A DNA stretch of 64,000 nucleotides from Dialister hominis (GTDB lineage: Bacteria; Bacillota; Negativicutes; Veillonellales; Dialisteraceae): positions 850,001-914,000 of the forward strand of contig NZ_AP019697.1 of the NCBI RefSeq assembly GCF_007164725.1. Reading direction: 5' to 3'. The notes beneath the pieces are model-generated. The model made no database searches and was not told the origin of the DNA. It was given only the letters and a program-made list of their open reading frames with translations. The translations under genes and the position numbers were made by a program. Every line of letters begins with the position of its first letter. The first letter of the stretch is position 1. Of this stretch, positions 19,238 through 27,148 are shown in pieces.

Positions 19238-19246
19238 TGCTAAAAT
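19238..19246 (+). promoter_or_regulatory. Extended -10 promoter element before acyl-CoA dehydrogenase
   Basis: TGC followed by TAAAAT (19241-19246) lies about 125 bases before the gene. No good -35 is present, and nothing else is recognised in the 190-base gap. Confidence 0.35.
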
Positions 19247-19372
19247 TTTACAGAGATCAGCATTAACTTGCATCTGATGATTTTTCAGACTATTTCACAG
19301 TATAAGCAAAATAGGGAAGAGACCGTTGAACTGATGTATTGTTAATTTTTATGTACCTAATGGAGGTAAAGT

Positions 19373-20509
19373 ATGGATTTTTCGCTGACAGCCAAACAGC
19401 AGGAGCTAATCGGATTAGCTAAAGAAATTAGTGAGAAGGAAATAGCTCCCAGAGCCTTGGATATTGATAAAAGCGGAGTTATGGATGAAGATCTTCTTAA
19501 TATTTTGAAACAGTCAGGAATGACTACCCTGGCTGTGCCAGCTGAGTATGGCGGACCAGGACTTGATCTTCTTACGGTTGCTCTGGTGACAGAAGAAATC
19601 GCAAAGGGGTGCGCTGGTGTTGCTACTGTCTGTGCTGCTAACTCCTTAGCTTCTTTCCCGGTTGTTGTAGCGGGTTCTGAAGAACAGAAAAAAGAATACT
19701 TCGACTGCCTGAATAAGGGCGGCATGGCATGTTTCGCACTTACCGAACCGGGGGCAGGATCTGATGCCGGGGCTGTTGCGTGCAAGGCAAAAAAAGTAGA
19801 AGGCGGATATCTGCTTAATGGTACGAAATGCTTCATCACCAATGCACCGATTGCTGATAAGATCACTCTCTTTGCAAATACAAGAGAATTCGGCGGCATT
19901 CGCGGGCTGACTGTATTTATGGTGGATAGAAATACACCGGGCGTTACAATTGGCAAAGAAGAAGACAAGATGGGTATCAGAGCATCTGCTACATCTGAAA
20001 TCATTCTTGATGACTGCTTCGTGCCGGCAACGGCTCTGGTAGGCAGAAATGGTATGGGATTCCGTATTGCGATGGAAACTTTAGAGAAGGCCCGTCCTAT
20101 TGTAGGCGCCATTTCCGTCGGCATTGCACAGGCGGCTCTTGAACATGCCATTCACTATGCCCACCAGCGCAAGCAGTTCGGACAGAAGATTGCATCGTTC
20201 GAAATGGTTCAGGAAATGATTGCCGATATGGTCATGAAGACAGAAGCTGCAAGAGCTCTTGTTTATAAAGCCTGCTGGCTTGAAATGAACAATGATAAAC
20301 AGGCTTCTCTGTATTCTTCCATGTCCAAGTGCTATGCATCTGATGTGGCAATGGAAGTAACTACGACTGCCGTGCAGGTTATGGGCGGCAATGGATATTC
20401 CCGTGAAAATCCGAATGAAAAATACATGCGCGACGCCAAGATCATGCAGATTTATGAAGGAACCAATCAGGTACAGAGACTGGTTATCGCCAATGCTGCA
20501 TTGTATTAA
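19373..20509 (+). CDS. Acyl-CoA dehydrogenase, short-chain/butyryl type
   Basis: 378 residues, full length. The FAD and substrate motifs CFALTEPGAGSDAGA and LNGTKCFITNAP, and the C-terminal IYEGTNQVQR with catalytic base E362, match the short-chain/butyryl-CoA dehydrogenase subgroup. Such enzymes reduce crotonyl-CoA or similar enoyl-CoAs, often with an electron-transfer flavoprotein, but no etfAB genes are next to it. The stop codon lies inside a 13-bp repeat created by the IS30 insertion that follows directly. Confidence 0.92.
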   Translation: MDFSLTAKQQELIGLAKEISEKEIAPRALDIDKSGVMDEDLLNILKQSGMTTLAVPAEYGGPGLDLLTVALVTEEIAKGCAGVATVCAANSLASFPVVVAGSEEQKKEYFDCLNKGGMACFALTEPGAGSDAGAVACKAKKVEGGYLLNGTKCFITNAPIADKITLFANTREFGGIRGLTVFMVDRNTPGVTIGKEEDKMGIRASATSEIILDDCFVPATALVGRNGMGFRIAMETLEKARPIVGAISVGIAQAALEHAIHYAHQRKQFGQKIASFEMVQEMIADMVMKTEAARALVYKACWLEMNNDKQASLYSSMSKCYASDVAMEVTTTAVQVMGGNGYSRENPNEKYMRDAKIMQIYEGTNQVQRLVIANAALY

Positions 20510-20511
20510 TT
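20499..20511 (+). repeat. Left copy of the 13-bp direct repeat flanking the IS30 element
   Basis: CATTGTATTAATT occurs here and again at 21702-21714. It includes the last codons and stop of the acyl-CoA dehydrogenase gene and is probably the target duplication. Confidence 0.8.
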
Positions 20512-21701
20512 CCCGAATTGCAATAATAAGTTGAACACCCGGCGAACCTTTATGCAGTAAGTGCTGCAAGCATTTCTTCCCTAAAGCACTCCTCGGGTGT
20601 CTTATAGCCGAGTATTTTTCTTGGCAGGGTGTTGGCCCAGCACTCTACTCTGGAAATGTGTTCCACTGGGTAATCCTGGATTTTCTTCCCTTTGGGAAGA
20701 AATTGACGGAATAAGCCGTTGTGATTCTCATTCGTACCTTTGTCGCCGGAGCAGTACGGATGCGCATAATAGATCCGTGTGTGACTTAGTTTCTCTAGCT
20801 CCGACAGGCTGGAAAACTCACTGCCATTGTCTGTCGTAATGCTGAGGAACACTCGGCTGAAACAGCCGCGGAACATTCCATCCTTCAATTTTCTGAAGGC
20901 TGCTATTACAGAGGCACTTTCCTTGTTGGGCAGTTTTCTGATGAGGGAACAGCGTGTCTTGCGCTCAACCAGAGTCAGCAGTACTTCGTCCTTTGAGCGA
21001 GATCCCAGTACAAGGTCACACTCCCAATGCCCGAAATCCTGACGCTCATCCACAGAAGGATCGCGCTCATCTATACTGCGGCCGAACTTCTTCTTACGCT
21101 CACGAACCCGCTTCCTGGCGTTTTTTCGCTTGACGCGCAAGGGCAGGTCAATACTCTTGATTTTTCCTAGGAGCCCCAGCGTGACATAGTTGTACAGGGT
21201 TTTCGTACAGACCATCTCGCCACGTTGACATTCTCCCGTAACCAGTGCCCTGCCAAAGCAGGCATCGAGCGACCAGTGATGTTCCTGAAGTCTCTTCTGC
21301 ACATAGTCGAGGAATGCTCCCTTTGCTATGGCGTCGCATTTGCGACCACAGTTTTCGCGATGCGCCTCATAGGTGCTTTGCCCGTCTGCTGCGCGATAGC
21401 GTTCCACCTTGCCGTTATAGCAAAGAACCTTGCCACGCTTCACCTCGTTGCGTACCGTATTGACACAGCACCCAATCTCACGGGCTATGCTCCGATACGA
21501 TTGCTTGTCGCGGAGACGCGTTTGGATAATGACTCGTTCCTCAAAAGTTAAATGAGCCCCTTTTTTGCGTAACGTATCCGTGGTAAAATGATTTTGATCC
21601 ATAGCGATTCTCCTTTGTGGTTGTGTTTTTTGTGCAACTACATTTTACCACAAGGGTTCGCTATGGATTTTTAAGTGTTCAACTTAATTATACAATCCGC
21701 C
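20512..21701 (-). mobile_element. IS30-family insertion sequence
   Basis: About 1190 bases between two copies of CATTGTATTAATT. The ends share TAAGTTGAACAC in inverted orientation (20527-20538 and 21675-21686) within longer imperfect inverted repeats, and a second matching block GCGAACC lies further in. One intact transposase gene is carried. The outermost three or so bases of the ends do not match, so the exact borders may be off by a few bases. Confidence 0.88.
20550..21602 (-). CDS. IS30-family transposase
   Basis: 350 residues. An N-terminal helix-turn-helix region (LTFEERVIIQTRLRDKQSYR, SIAREIGCCVNTVRNEV) is followed by the DDE catalytic domain, with Asp in FGHWECDLVLG, Asp in ITTDNGSEF and Glu in GTNENHNGLFRQFLP. 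The GC content and codon use (many CGC, CTG, GCG-type codons) differ from the surrounding genes, which suggests recent arrival. The gene is intact and opposite in direction to its neighbours. The start ATG lies behind AAAGGAG. Confidence 0.95.
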   Translation of the reverse strand: MDQNHFTTDTLRKKGAHLTFEERVIIQTRLRDKQSYRSIAREIGCCVNTVRNEVKRGKVLCYNGKVERYRAADGQSTYEAHRENCGRKCDAIAKGAFLDYVQKRLQEHHWSLDACFGRALVTGECQRGEMVCTKTLYNYVTLGLLGKIKSIDLPLRVKRKNARKRVRERKKKFGRSIDERDPSVDERQDFGHWECDLVLGSRSKDEVLLTLVERKTRCSLIRKLPNKESASVIAAFRKLKDGMFRGCFSRVFLSITTDNGSEFSSLSELEKLSHTRIYYAHPYCSGDKGTNENHNGLFRQFLPKGKKIQDYPVEHISRVECWANTLPRKILGYKTPEECFREEMLAALTA

Positions 21702-21714
21702 CATTGTATTAATT
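21702..21714 (+). repeat. Right copy of the 13-bp direct repeat flanking the IS30 element
   Basis: Identical to 20499-20511 (CATTGTATTAATT), directly outside the right end of the element. Confidence 0.8.
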
Positions 21715-21725
21715 GGAAATTTTAA

Positions 21726-21753
21726 TTGACATTTCCGTCTGGAATGTTAAAAT
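21726..21753 (+). promoter_or_regulatory. Promoter of the pheST operon
   Basis: A perfect TTGACA (21726-21731), a 16-base spacer and TAAAAT (21748-21753) with an extended TGT just before. It lies between the IS30 insertion and the T-box leader, so the element did not separate it from pheST. Confidence 0.75.
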
Positions 21754-21769
21754 ATTTTTATCATTATAG

Positions 21770-21980
21770 CAATGACGAAGACAGAACTCCCAAGTTCTCT
21801 CATAGGGATCCGATGATAGTGGAACATTGGAAGGGTACCGGAGTTTATTCACTTCAGAGCTTTTGGCTGAACGGAGTAGGCCAAACGTAGGGACTGCGTT
21901 AAGGTTTTCAAGATATAAATTAGGGTGGTACCGCGAGTAAGAGAACCTCGCCCCTTTGCCGGGGCTGGGTTCTTTTTTTA
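21770..21980 (+). promoter_or_regulatory. T-box leader controlling pheST
   Basis: The conserved T-box core AGGGTGGTACCGCG is at 21922-21935. It is followed by a terminator hairpin (21942-21954 paired with 21961-21973) and a T run. Upstream sequence from about 21770 can form the stem I region. T-box leaders sense uncharged tRNA, here expected to be tRNA-Phe through a UUC specifier. Two UUC triplets (21848-21850 and 21853-21855) are in the right area and I cannot tell which is used. Confidence 0.92.
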
Positions 21981-22048
21981 TTTAATTATTTGATTGTTCA
22001 CTTTTCTGATTACATCAAAAAAGTATTTTTACAGGAGGGGACTGGAAC

Positions 22049-23266
22049 ATGGACAAGGATTTAGAAGAGCTTAAGGTAAAAGCTCAGCAAATGCTTAAAA
22101 AATGCAGAGAGGGTGACTTAAGTGTAGAAAACCTGCCTGATGTCCGCAAATCTTTAAACAATCTGCTGAATGATATCAAATCTCACAAATTGCTCGAGGA
22201 TGTCGAATTCATGAAAATTGCAAAGGAACTTGGCAATGAGGTTGTTAATTTCATCAATACTGATTTAGCTGAATTGCAGAAATCTGCCGAAGAAAAAATC
22301 AGTGCAGCAGTTGATGAAAGAGAACTGCAGGATGCCAAAGTATTTTATCTTGGCAAGAAAGGAAAGCTGACCGCAATCCTTAAAAACATGAAAGACGTTC
22401 CCGCAGACCAGCGTCCGGTTATCGGCACTGCAGCGAATACAGTCAGGGCTGCTGTTGAATCTTTCATCGGTGAAAAGCAGGCACAGCTTAAGGCAAAGCG
22501 TCTCGAAAGCCAGATTAAAAATGAGACCGTTGATATTACACTGCCCGCCAGACACCATAAGGCCGGCCATGTCCATCCATTGGACAAAGCTTTGAGAAAG
22601 ATCATGGAATCCTTTGTTCGTATGGGTTACTCTGTCGAAGAAGGACCGGAAATCGAATCGGATTATTATAACTTTGAATGCCTCAACCTGCCGAAAGATC
22701 ATCCCGCCAGAGATATGCAGGATTCATTCTACATAACAAATGAAATTCTCTTAAGAACACACACTTCTCCGGTTCAGGCCCGCACCCTTAGAAGACATGA
22801 ACCAAACTCTCCAATCAGAATGATTGCTCCTGGCAAAGTTTTCCGCTGGGATAATGATGCTACACATTCTCCTGTATTCCATCAGGTAGAAGGCTTAGTC
22901 GTCGATAAGGGCATCAGCTTTGCTGATTTGAAAGGAACACTGGAAATTTTCTTAAAGGATCTGTTTGGTTCCGATACAAAGATCAGATTCAGAGCCAGCT
23001 ACTTCCCGTTCACAGAACCATCTGCTGAAGTCGACATCTCCTTTGCTTCCAGAACTCATGATGAGGGCGGAGATCCTGACTGGCTGGAAATTCTTGGCTG
23101 CGGCATGGTGCATCCTCAGGTATTGAGCCTTAACGGGTATGATCCGCAGCAGGTGAGCGGCTTTGCCTTCGGTATGGGTATTGAACGTATTGCCATGCTG
23201 CTTTACGGAATTGATGATCTTAGAAACTTCTATGAAAATGATGTAAGATTTTTGGAACAGTTCTAA
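22049..23266 (+). CDS. pheS: Phenylalanine-tRNA ligase alpha subunit, with extended N-terminus
   Basis: 405 residues, about 65 longer than the usual 340. The typical coiled-coil start (about residue 72 on), the [13 protein letters not shown] block, class II motif 2 ([21 protein letters not shown]) and motif 3 ([17 protein letters not shown]) are all present. The extra 70 or so residues before the coiled coil are helical and charged. The start at 22049 is supported by AGGAGGGG eight bases upstream. With PheT it charges tRNA-Phe. Confidence 0.95.
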   Translation: MDKDLEELKVKAQQMLKKCREGDLSVENLPDVRKSLNNLLNDIKSHKLLEDVEFMKIAKELGNEVVNFINTDLAELQKSAEEKISAAVDERELQDAKVFYLGKKGKLTAILKNMKDVPADQRPVIGTAANTVRAAVESFIGEKQAQLKAKRLESQIKNETVDITLPARHHKAGHVHPLDKALRKIMESFVRMGYSVEEGPEIESDYYNFECLNLPKDHPARDMQDSFYITNEILLRTHTSPVQARTLRRHEPNSPIRMIAPGKVFRWDNDATHSPVFHQVEGLVVDKGISFADLKGTLEIFLKDLFGSDTKIRFRASYFPFTEPSAEVDISFASRTHDEGGDPDWLEILGCGMVHPQVLSLNGYDPQQVSGFAFGMGIERIAMLLYGIDDLRNFYENDVRFLEQF

Positions 23267-23286
23267 GACAGAGAGGGGATATTAGA

Positions 23287-25758
23287 ATGAATGTATCTTT
23301 AAAATGGCTGAGTACATTAGTTGATATAAAGGGCCTTGATGCTGAAGAAATGGCCGAAACTCTGACTATAGACGGAATACCGGTTGAACATGTCATTTAT
23401 CCGGGAAAGAACCTCAGGGGCGTTGTAACCGGGGAAATACTCAGCGTTGACAAGCATCCTGATGCAGACCGCCTTTTAGTCTGCAAGGTCAATGTTGGAA
23501 GCGGCAAAACCGTTCAGATTGTTACCAGTGCACATAATGTTGAACCGGGACAGATTGTACCGGTCGCTCTGGATGGTGCACATGTGCCGGCAACTCATGA
23601 TGCAAGCCAGCCTTCGGGTCTGAAATTTGGTGATACACTGATCAAGGCAGGAAAGCTCAGAGGTGTTGAATCTGCCGGAATGATGTGTTCCGCTGGTGAG
23701 ATGGGCCTTGATTTGAATCTTTATCCTGAACTTAATAAGGAAGGTATTCTGATTCTTCCCAAGGATACACCTGTAGGGAATGATATTCATACCTTATTTG
23801 ACTTGGATGACGTTGTTTATGAAATGGAACTGACTGCCAACAGAGCCGACTGCTTCAGTATGATAGGTATGGCGCTTGAAGTTGGTGCAATTTTCAACCG
23901 CAAGGTCACTTTGCGGGAAATCGCAGTCAGGGAAACGGGTCTCCCGATTGCTGGCCGCGCTTCCGTTCATATCAGTGATTCCAAATACTGCAAGCGTTTT
24001 TGCGGACGCCTCCTGGAAAATGTCACCATTACACGTTCTCCTGTGTGGATTGAAAACCGCCTGAGAAGCAACGGAATCAGGCCAATCAATAATGTGGTTG
24101 ATGCGGCCAATTACGTTATGCTCGAAATCGGGCAGCCTCTTCATACGTATGATTATGACAAGATTGACGGCCATTCATTGACATGCCGTCATGCAGAAGA
24201 GGGAGAAAAGATAGTAACCCTCGATGAAAACGAGAGAATCTTATCCTCTTCCGATCTTGTTATTTCTGATGGAAGCAATACGGCTGCATGCATCGCCGGT
24301 GTCATGGGAGGACTGAATTCCGAAGTTACGGAATCGACGAAGAACGTCCTCCTGGAAGCAGCTGTTTTCGACAGCGCATCCATAAGACGTACTTCACGCC
24401 GCCTGGGCCTTCGTTCTGAAGCGTCCGGCCGTTACGAAAAGGGAATCAACCCTGCAAGAACGGAAATGGCCATTAATAGAATCTGCCAGCTTCTGGAAGA
24501 ACAGGGAGCCTGCCAGGTTGCATCCGGAATGGTTGATGAATATCCGGTCAAAGCTGAGCCGCAGATCATCGTTACATCTGTAAGAAAAATCAATGAATAT
24601 ATCGGCATTGAAATTCCTGCTGAAAGAATCATCAATATCCTGACCAGCCTTCATTTCGATGTCAAGGAATCGGAAGGAACGCTTGCGGTCACTGTTCCTG
24701 ATTTCAGGCTTGATCTTGAAGGAATGCCTGATCTGGCAGAAGAAGTGGCAAGAGTATACGGGTATGCGAATATTCCTAATAAGACCCCATGGAGTGCTAT
24801 TAAGAAGGGCAGCATCTCAGATGAGCAGAAAGTTCTCTTCAATATCAGCGATACCTTGATTGCCGACGGAATGTCTCAGGTTGTAAATTACAGCTTCATG
24901 GATAAGAAGGAACTGAAAAAGCTCAACTATCCTGAAACGGATAAGGTTTACAACGCAATCAAGATCATGAATCCTATTTCAGAAGAATATCCTGATATGA
25001 GAACAACGCTGCTGCCAGGACTTCTTCACACTCTGGCTTACAATCTGGCACAGCATAATGAACAGATTTCTATCTTTGAACATGGACATGTTTATCAGCC
25101 AAAGTCGCTTCCATTAACAGAACTTCCTTATGAATATGCACTGGTTTCCGGTCTGCTTTGCGGTGGTCCTGAAGAAAAAGGATATCCAAACAGCAACAGG
25201 GAATATGATTTCTTTGATGTCAAGGGAATCATGGAAGATGTATTCAAGGCACTGAACATCAAGGGGTATGAAACTGTAAGGTCCACATATCCTGTATTCC
25301 ATCCAGGTATTTCTGCGGACTTTGTCAAAGATGGAAAGGTAATCGCTTCTTTTGGCGCATTGCATCCTTCCGTGCTGGATCAGATGAATATAAAGAAAAA
25401 GGTTTTCGGTTTTGTCATTTCCATTCCGGAAGTCCTTGGCATTGTCGATGAGGTCATAGATTATCATAAGATTCCTAAATTCCCATCCTCGACAAGAGAT
25501 CTGTCAATGATGGTTCCGACGCAGTACATGAATATTGATGTAGAAAAGATCATTCATGATGCAGCAGGAGATAATCTGGAATCCCTGTATCTGTTCGATC
25601 TGTATCAGGGAGAACAGGTTAAGGAAGGCTTCAAGAGCATGGCCTACAAACTGTCTTTCCGCGCAGCAGACAGAACCCTTACCGATGCAGAAGTGGATCA
25701 GTGGGTGAACAATATTGTCAATGCACTTGCAAAGGCAGGAATTAATTTAAGAGCGTAA
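23287..25758 (+). CDS. pheT: Phenylalanine-tRNA ligase beta subunit
   Basis: 823 residues. In order: the EMAP-type tRNA-binding domain (about 40-150), the B3/B4 editing domain (about 205-385), B5 (about 405-475), the catalytic-like core, and the C-terminal FDX-ACB anticodon-binding domain (about 730-823, KFPSSTRDLSMMVP). Length and order are normal. It follows pheS by 20 bases with the AGAGAGGGG ribosome site. Confidence 0.96.
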   Translation: MNVSLKWLSTLVDIKGLDAEEMAETLTIDGIPVEHVIYPGKNLRGVVTGEILSVDKHPDADRLLVCKVNVGSGKTVQIVTSAHNVEPGQIVPVALDGAHVPATHDASQPSGLKFGDTLIKAGKLRGVESAGMMCSAGEMGLDLNLYPELNKEGILILPKDTPVGNDIHTLFDLDDVVYEMELTANRADCFSMIGMALEVGAIFNRKVTLREIAVRETGLPIAGRASVHISDSKYCKRFCGRLLENVTITRSPVWIENRLRSNGIRPINNVVDAANYVMLEIGQPLHTYDYDKIDGHSLTCRHAEEGEKIVTLDENERILSSSDLVISDGSNTAACIAGVMGGLNSEVTESTKNVLLEAAVFDSASIRRTSRRLGLRSEASGRYEKGINPARTEMAINRICQLLEEQGACQVASGMVDEYPVKAEPQIIVTSVRKINEYIGIEIPAERIINILTSLHFDVKESEGTLAVTVPDFRLDLEGMPDLAEEVARVYGYANIPNKTPWSAIKKGSISDEQKVLFNISDTLIADGMSQVVNYSFMDKKELKKLNYPETDKVYNAIKIMNPISEEYPDMRTTLLPGLLHTLAYNLAQHNEQISIFEHGHVYQPKSLPLTELPYEYALVSGLLCGGPEEKGYPNSNREYDFFDVKGIMEDVFKALNIKGYETVRSTYPVFHPGISADFVKDGKVIASFGALHPSVLDQMNIKKKVFGFVISIPEVLGIVDEVIDYHKIPKFPSSTRDLSMMVPTQYMNIDVEKIIHDAAGDNLESLYLFDLYQGEQVKEGFKSMAYKLSFRAADRTLTDAEVDQWVNNIVNALAKAGINLRA

Positions 25759-25770
25759 CACCAATAAAAA

Positions 25771-25806
25771 AGGAGCACATGCCGAAAAGGCAGTGCTCTT
25801 TTTTTA
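25771..25806 (+). terminator. Rho-independent terminator after pheT
   Basis: A GAGCAC-TGCC / GGCA-GTGCTC stem with a GAAAA loop is followed by a T run. It also lies at the end of the convergent SpeD-like gene. Confidence 0.88.
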
Positions 25807-25849
25807 ATTGGTATGGATCCTGATAAACGAATATATTGAACCGCAGAAG

Positions 25850-26344
25850 TTATTCCGGCCCAAGTCCGCCTCTCTTTTCATTCCGGTGGACAATGTAGCT
25901 GGCTACTTTCTTTCCGGCAGCCGACATCTGATGTCCTGTATTTTTGAACTTATGCATCGTTGTCGATTTCGAATGGATATTAGGCTTCATATCAGGATTT
26001 ATATTTCCTCTCTTGACTGAGGTTGCCCTGATTTTCTCCGGATGGAAATAGTTTCTGAGCATCACCATGGTCCGGGTCGGTTTTAAATCTGCATCAAAGC
26101 TGTAAATATCCACGGCTGCATAACAAAGCTGCGGGTAAGCATGTACGCAGATATGAGATTTATCTCCGTAAGCAGCAATGATTACCTCATCTTCGCTTTC
26201 ATGGCAGAAGTTTTCTTTTAATGTCATTCCGATTTTTTCAGCAGCATCAATCATGGCTGCAAGCAGATCTGGTGACGAATCTATAGAAGAAGGTCTGCAT
26301 CCATAGCAGTCAACCAGCAAATGCTTTCCGATATAATTATCCAT
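25850..26344 (-). CDS. SpeD-like (AdoMet decarboxylase-fold) pyruvoyl-enzyme homologue
   Basis: 164 residues from the ATG at 26344, seven bases after GAGGGA; an ATG at 26350 sits too close to that site. The N-terminus GKHLLVDCYGC and the block KSHICVHAYPQLCYAAVD match the prokaryotic class 1B AdoMet decarboxylase. Ser63, the cleavage and pyruvoyl-forming residue, and His68 are kept. The catalytic Cys83 of the true enzyme is Phe here, in IYSFD. A basic tail of about 45 residues after the core is not typical. It may be a decarboxylase with another substrate, or an inactive paralogue. No spermidine synthase gene is nearby. Confidence 0.8.
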   Translation of the reverse strand: MDNYIGKHLLVDCYGCRPSSIDSSPDLLAAMIDAAEKIGMTLKENFCHESEDEVIIAAYGDKSHICVHAYPQLCYAAVDIYSFDADLKPTRTMVMLRNYFHPEKIRATSVKRGNINPDMKPNIHSKSTTMHKFKNTGHQMSAAGKKVASYIVHRNEKRGGLGPE

Positions 26345-26535
26345 ATACATATCCCTCTATACAATGAATTGATTTTCTTTATTAAATTATAACAGAATAT
26401 CCGATTTCATGCATTTATTTTGCAATTGTTTGCATTATCAAGAGCGTTAAACGGACGAAAGCAGAAAATCCTGACTGAAAACTTAATAAAATTTCAGGAA
26501 AGTGATCCGTAAAAAGAATTTTTATACAGAAATCA

Positions 26536-26564
26536 TTGACCTTATTCACTAAATGCTTTAAAAT
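26536..26564 (+). promoter_or_regulatory. Promoter of argR-recN with possible ARG half sites
   Basis: TTGACC (26536-26541), a 17-base spacer and TAAAAT (26559-26564). The sequence TTGACCTTATTCAC over the -35 and a second ATATTCA at 26575-26581 resemble ArgR half sites (TGAAT/ATTCA), so autoregulation is possible but unproven. Confidence 0.6.
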
Positions 26565-26604
26565 TTATAATAAATATTCATAGGATTTAAAGTATGTCTA
26601 TTCA

Positions 26605-26650
26605 TTTGCAGGGATCTCATCTTGAACCGATGACTGAAGACTCCTGCAAA
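26605..26650 (+). promoter_or_regulatory. Long hairpin in the argR 5' leader
   Basis: TTTGCAGG (26605-26612) pairs perfectly with CCTGCAAA (26643-26650), and inner bases can add TCAT / ATGA pairs. It ends 11 bases before the ribosome site and has no T run, so it is not a terminator. Confidence 0.5.
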
Positions 26651-26675
26651 GGAAGCAATAGGAAAGGTAGATATA

Positions 26676-27131
26676 ATGAAAAGATATAGAATAATGAAGA
26701 TAAAGGAAATCATACAGAATCAGGTCATTGAAACGCAGGAAGAATTGGCCGCTGCTTTGAAAAAAGAGGGGATCGTAGTTACACAGGCAACTGTATCCAG
26801 AGATATCAAGGAGCTTATGCTGATTAAGGTTCCCTACAAGGACAGGCATTACAGATACGCTTTATCTGATGAAAAGCAAAATGTCATGCCCAAGAACCAC
26901 ACAGCCATGTTGTTTCAGCAGGCAGTCACAAAGATTGACAGCAGCATGAATCTTGTCGTTTTACACACGATTCCCGGTTCCGCATCGGCAGTTGCATTTG
27001 CTATCGATCATGCCAATTCTGATGTGGTTATAGGAACGCTGGCCGGGGACGATACGATTCTGATCATTTTGAAGAGCCCGGAAGACGTTCCTGTCTTTCT
27101 TGAACATATTCAAGGACTCTTAAAGTCATAA
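26676..27131 (+). CDS. argR: Arginine repressor ArgR
   Basis: 151 residues. An N-terminal winged helix (KIKEIIQNQVIETQEELAAAL, VTQATVSRDIKELML) and a C-terminal oligomerisation and arginine-binding domain with GSASAVAFAIDHANSDVVIGTLAGDDTILI. It controls arginine synthesis and breakdown. In Firmicutes it is commonly encoded just upstream of recN, as here (17 bases apart). Confidence 0.95.
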   Translation: MKRYRIMKIKEIIQNQVIETQEELAAALKKEGIVVTQATVSRDIKELMLIKVPYKDRHYRYALSDEKQNVMPKNHTAMLFQQAVTKIDSSMNLVVLHTIPGSASAVAFAIDHANSDVVIGTLAGDDTILIILKSPEDVPVFLEHIQGLLKS

Positions 27132-27148
27132 AAGTGAGGCGGTGAACA

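Larger units (their letters stand above)
26345..26675. other. Intergenic region between the SpeD-like gene and argR
   Basis: This divergent 330-base region holds a TATAAT on the minus strand (26386-26391, with an extended TG) serving the SpeD-like gene. It also holds overlapping inverted repeats TCCTGA / TCAGGA and CTGAAA / TTTCAG around 26469-26499, the argR promoter and the argR leader hairpin. No further gene is seen. Confidence 0.6.

Noticed and set aside
19357-20151. 264-codon open frame on the minus strand inside the acyl-CoA dehydrogenase
   Set aside because: Antisense shadow; the forward frame has a complete set of family motifs.
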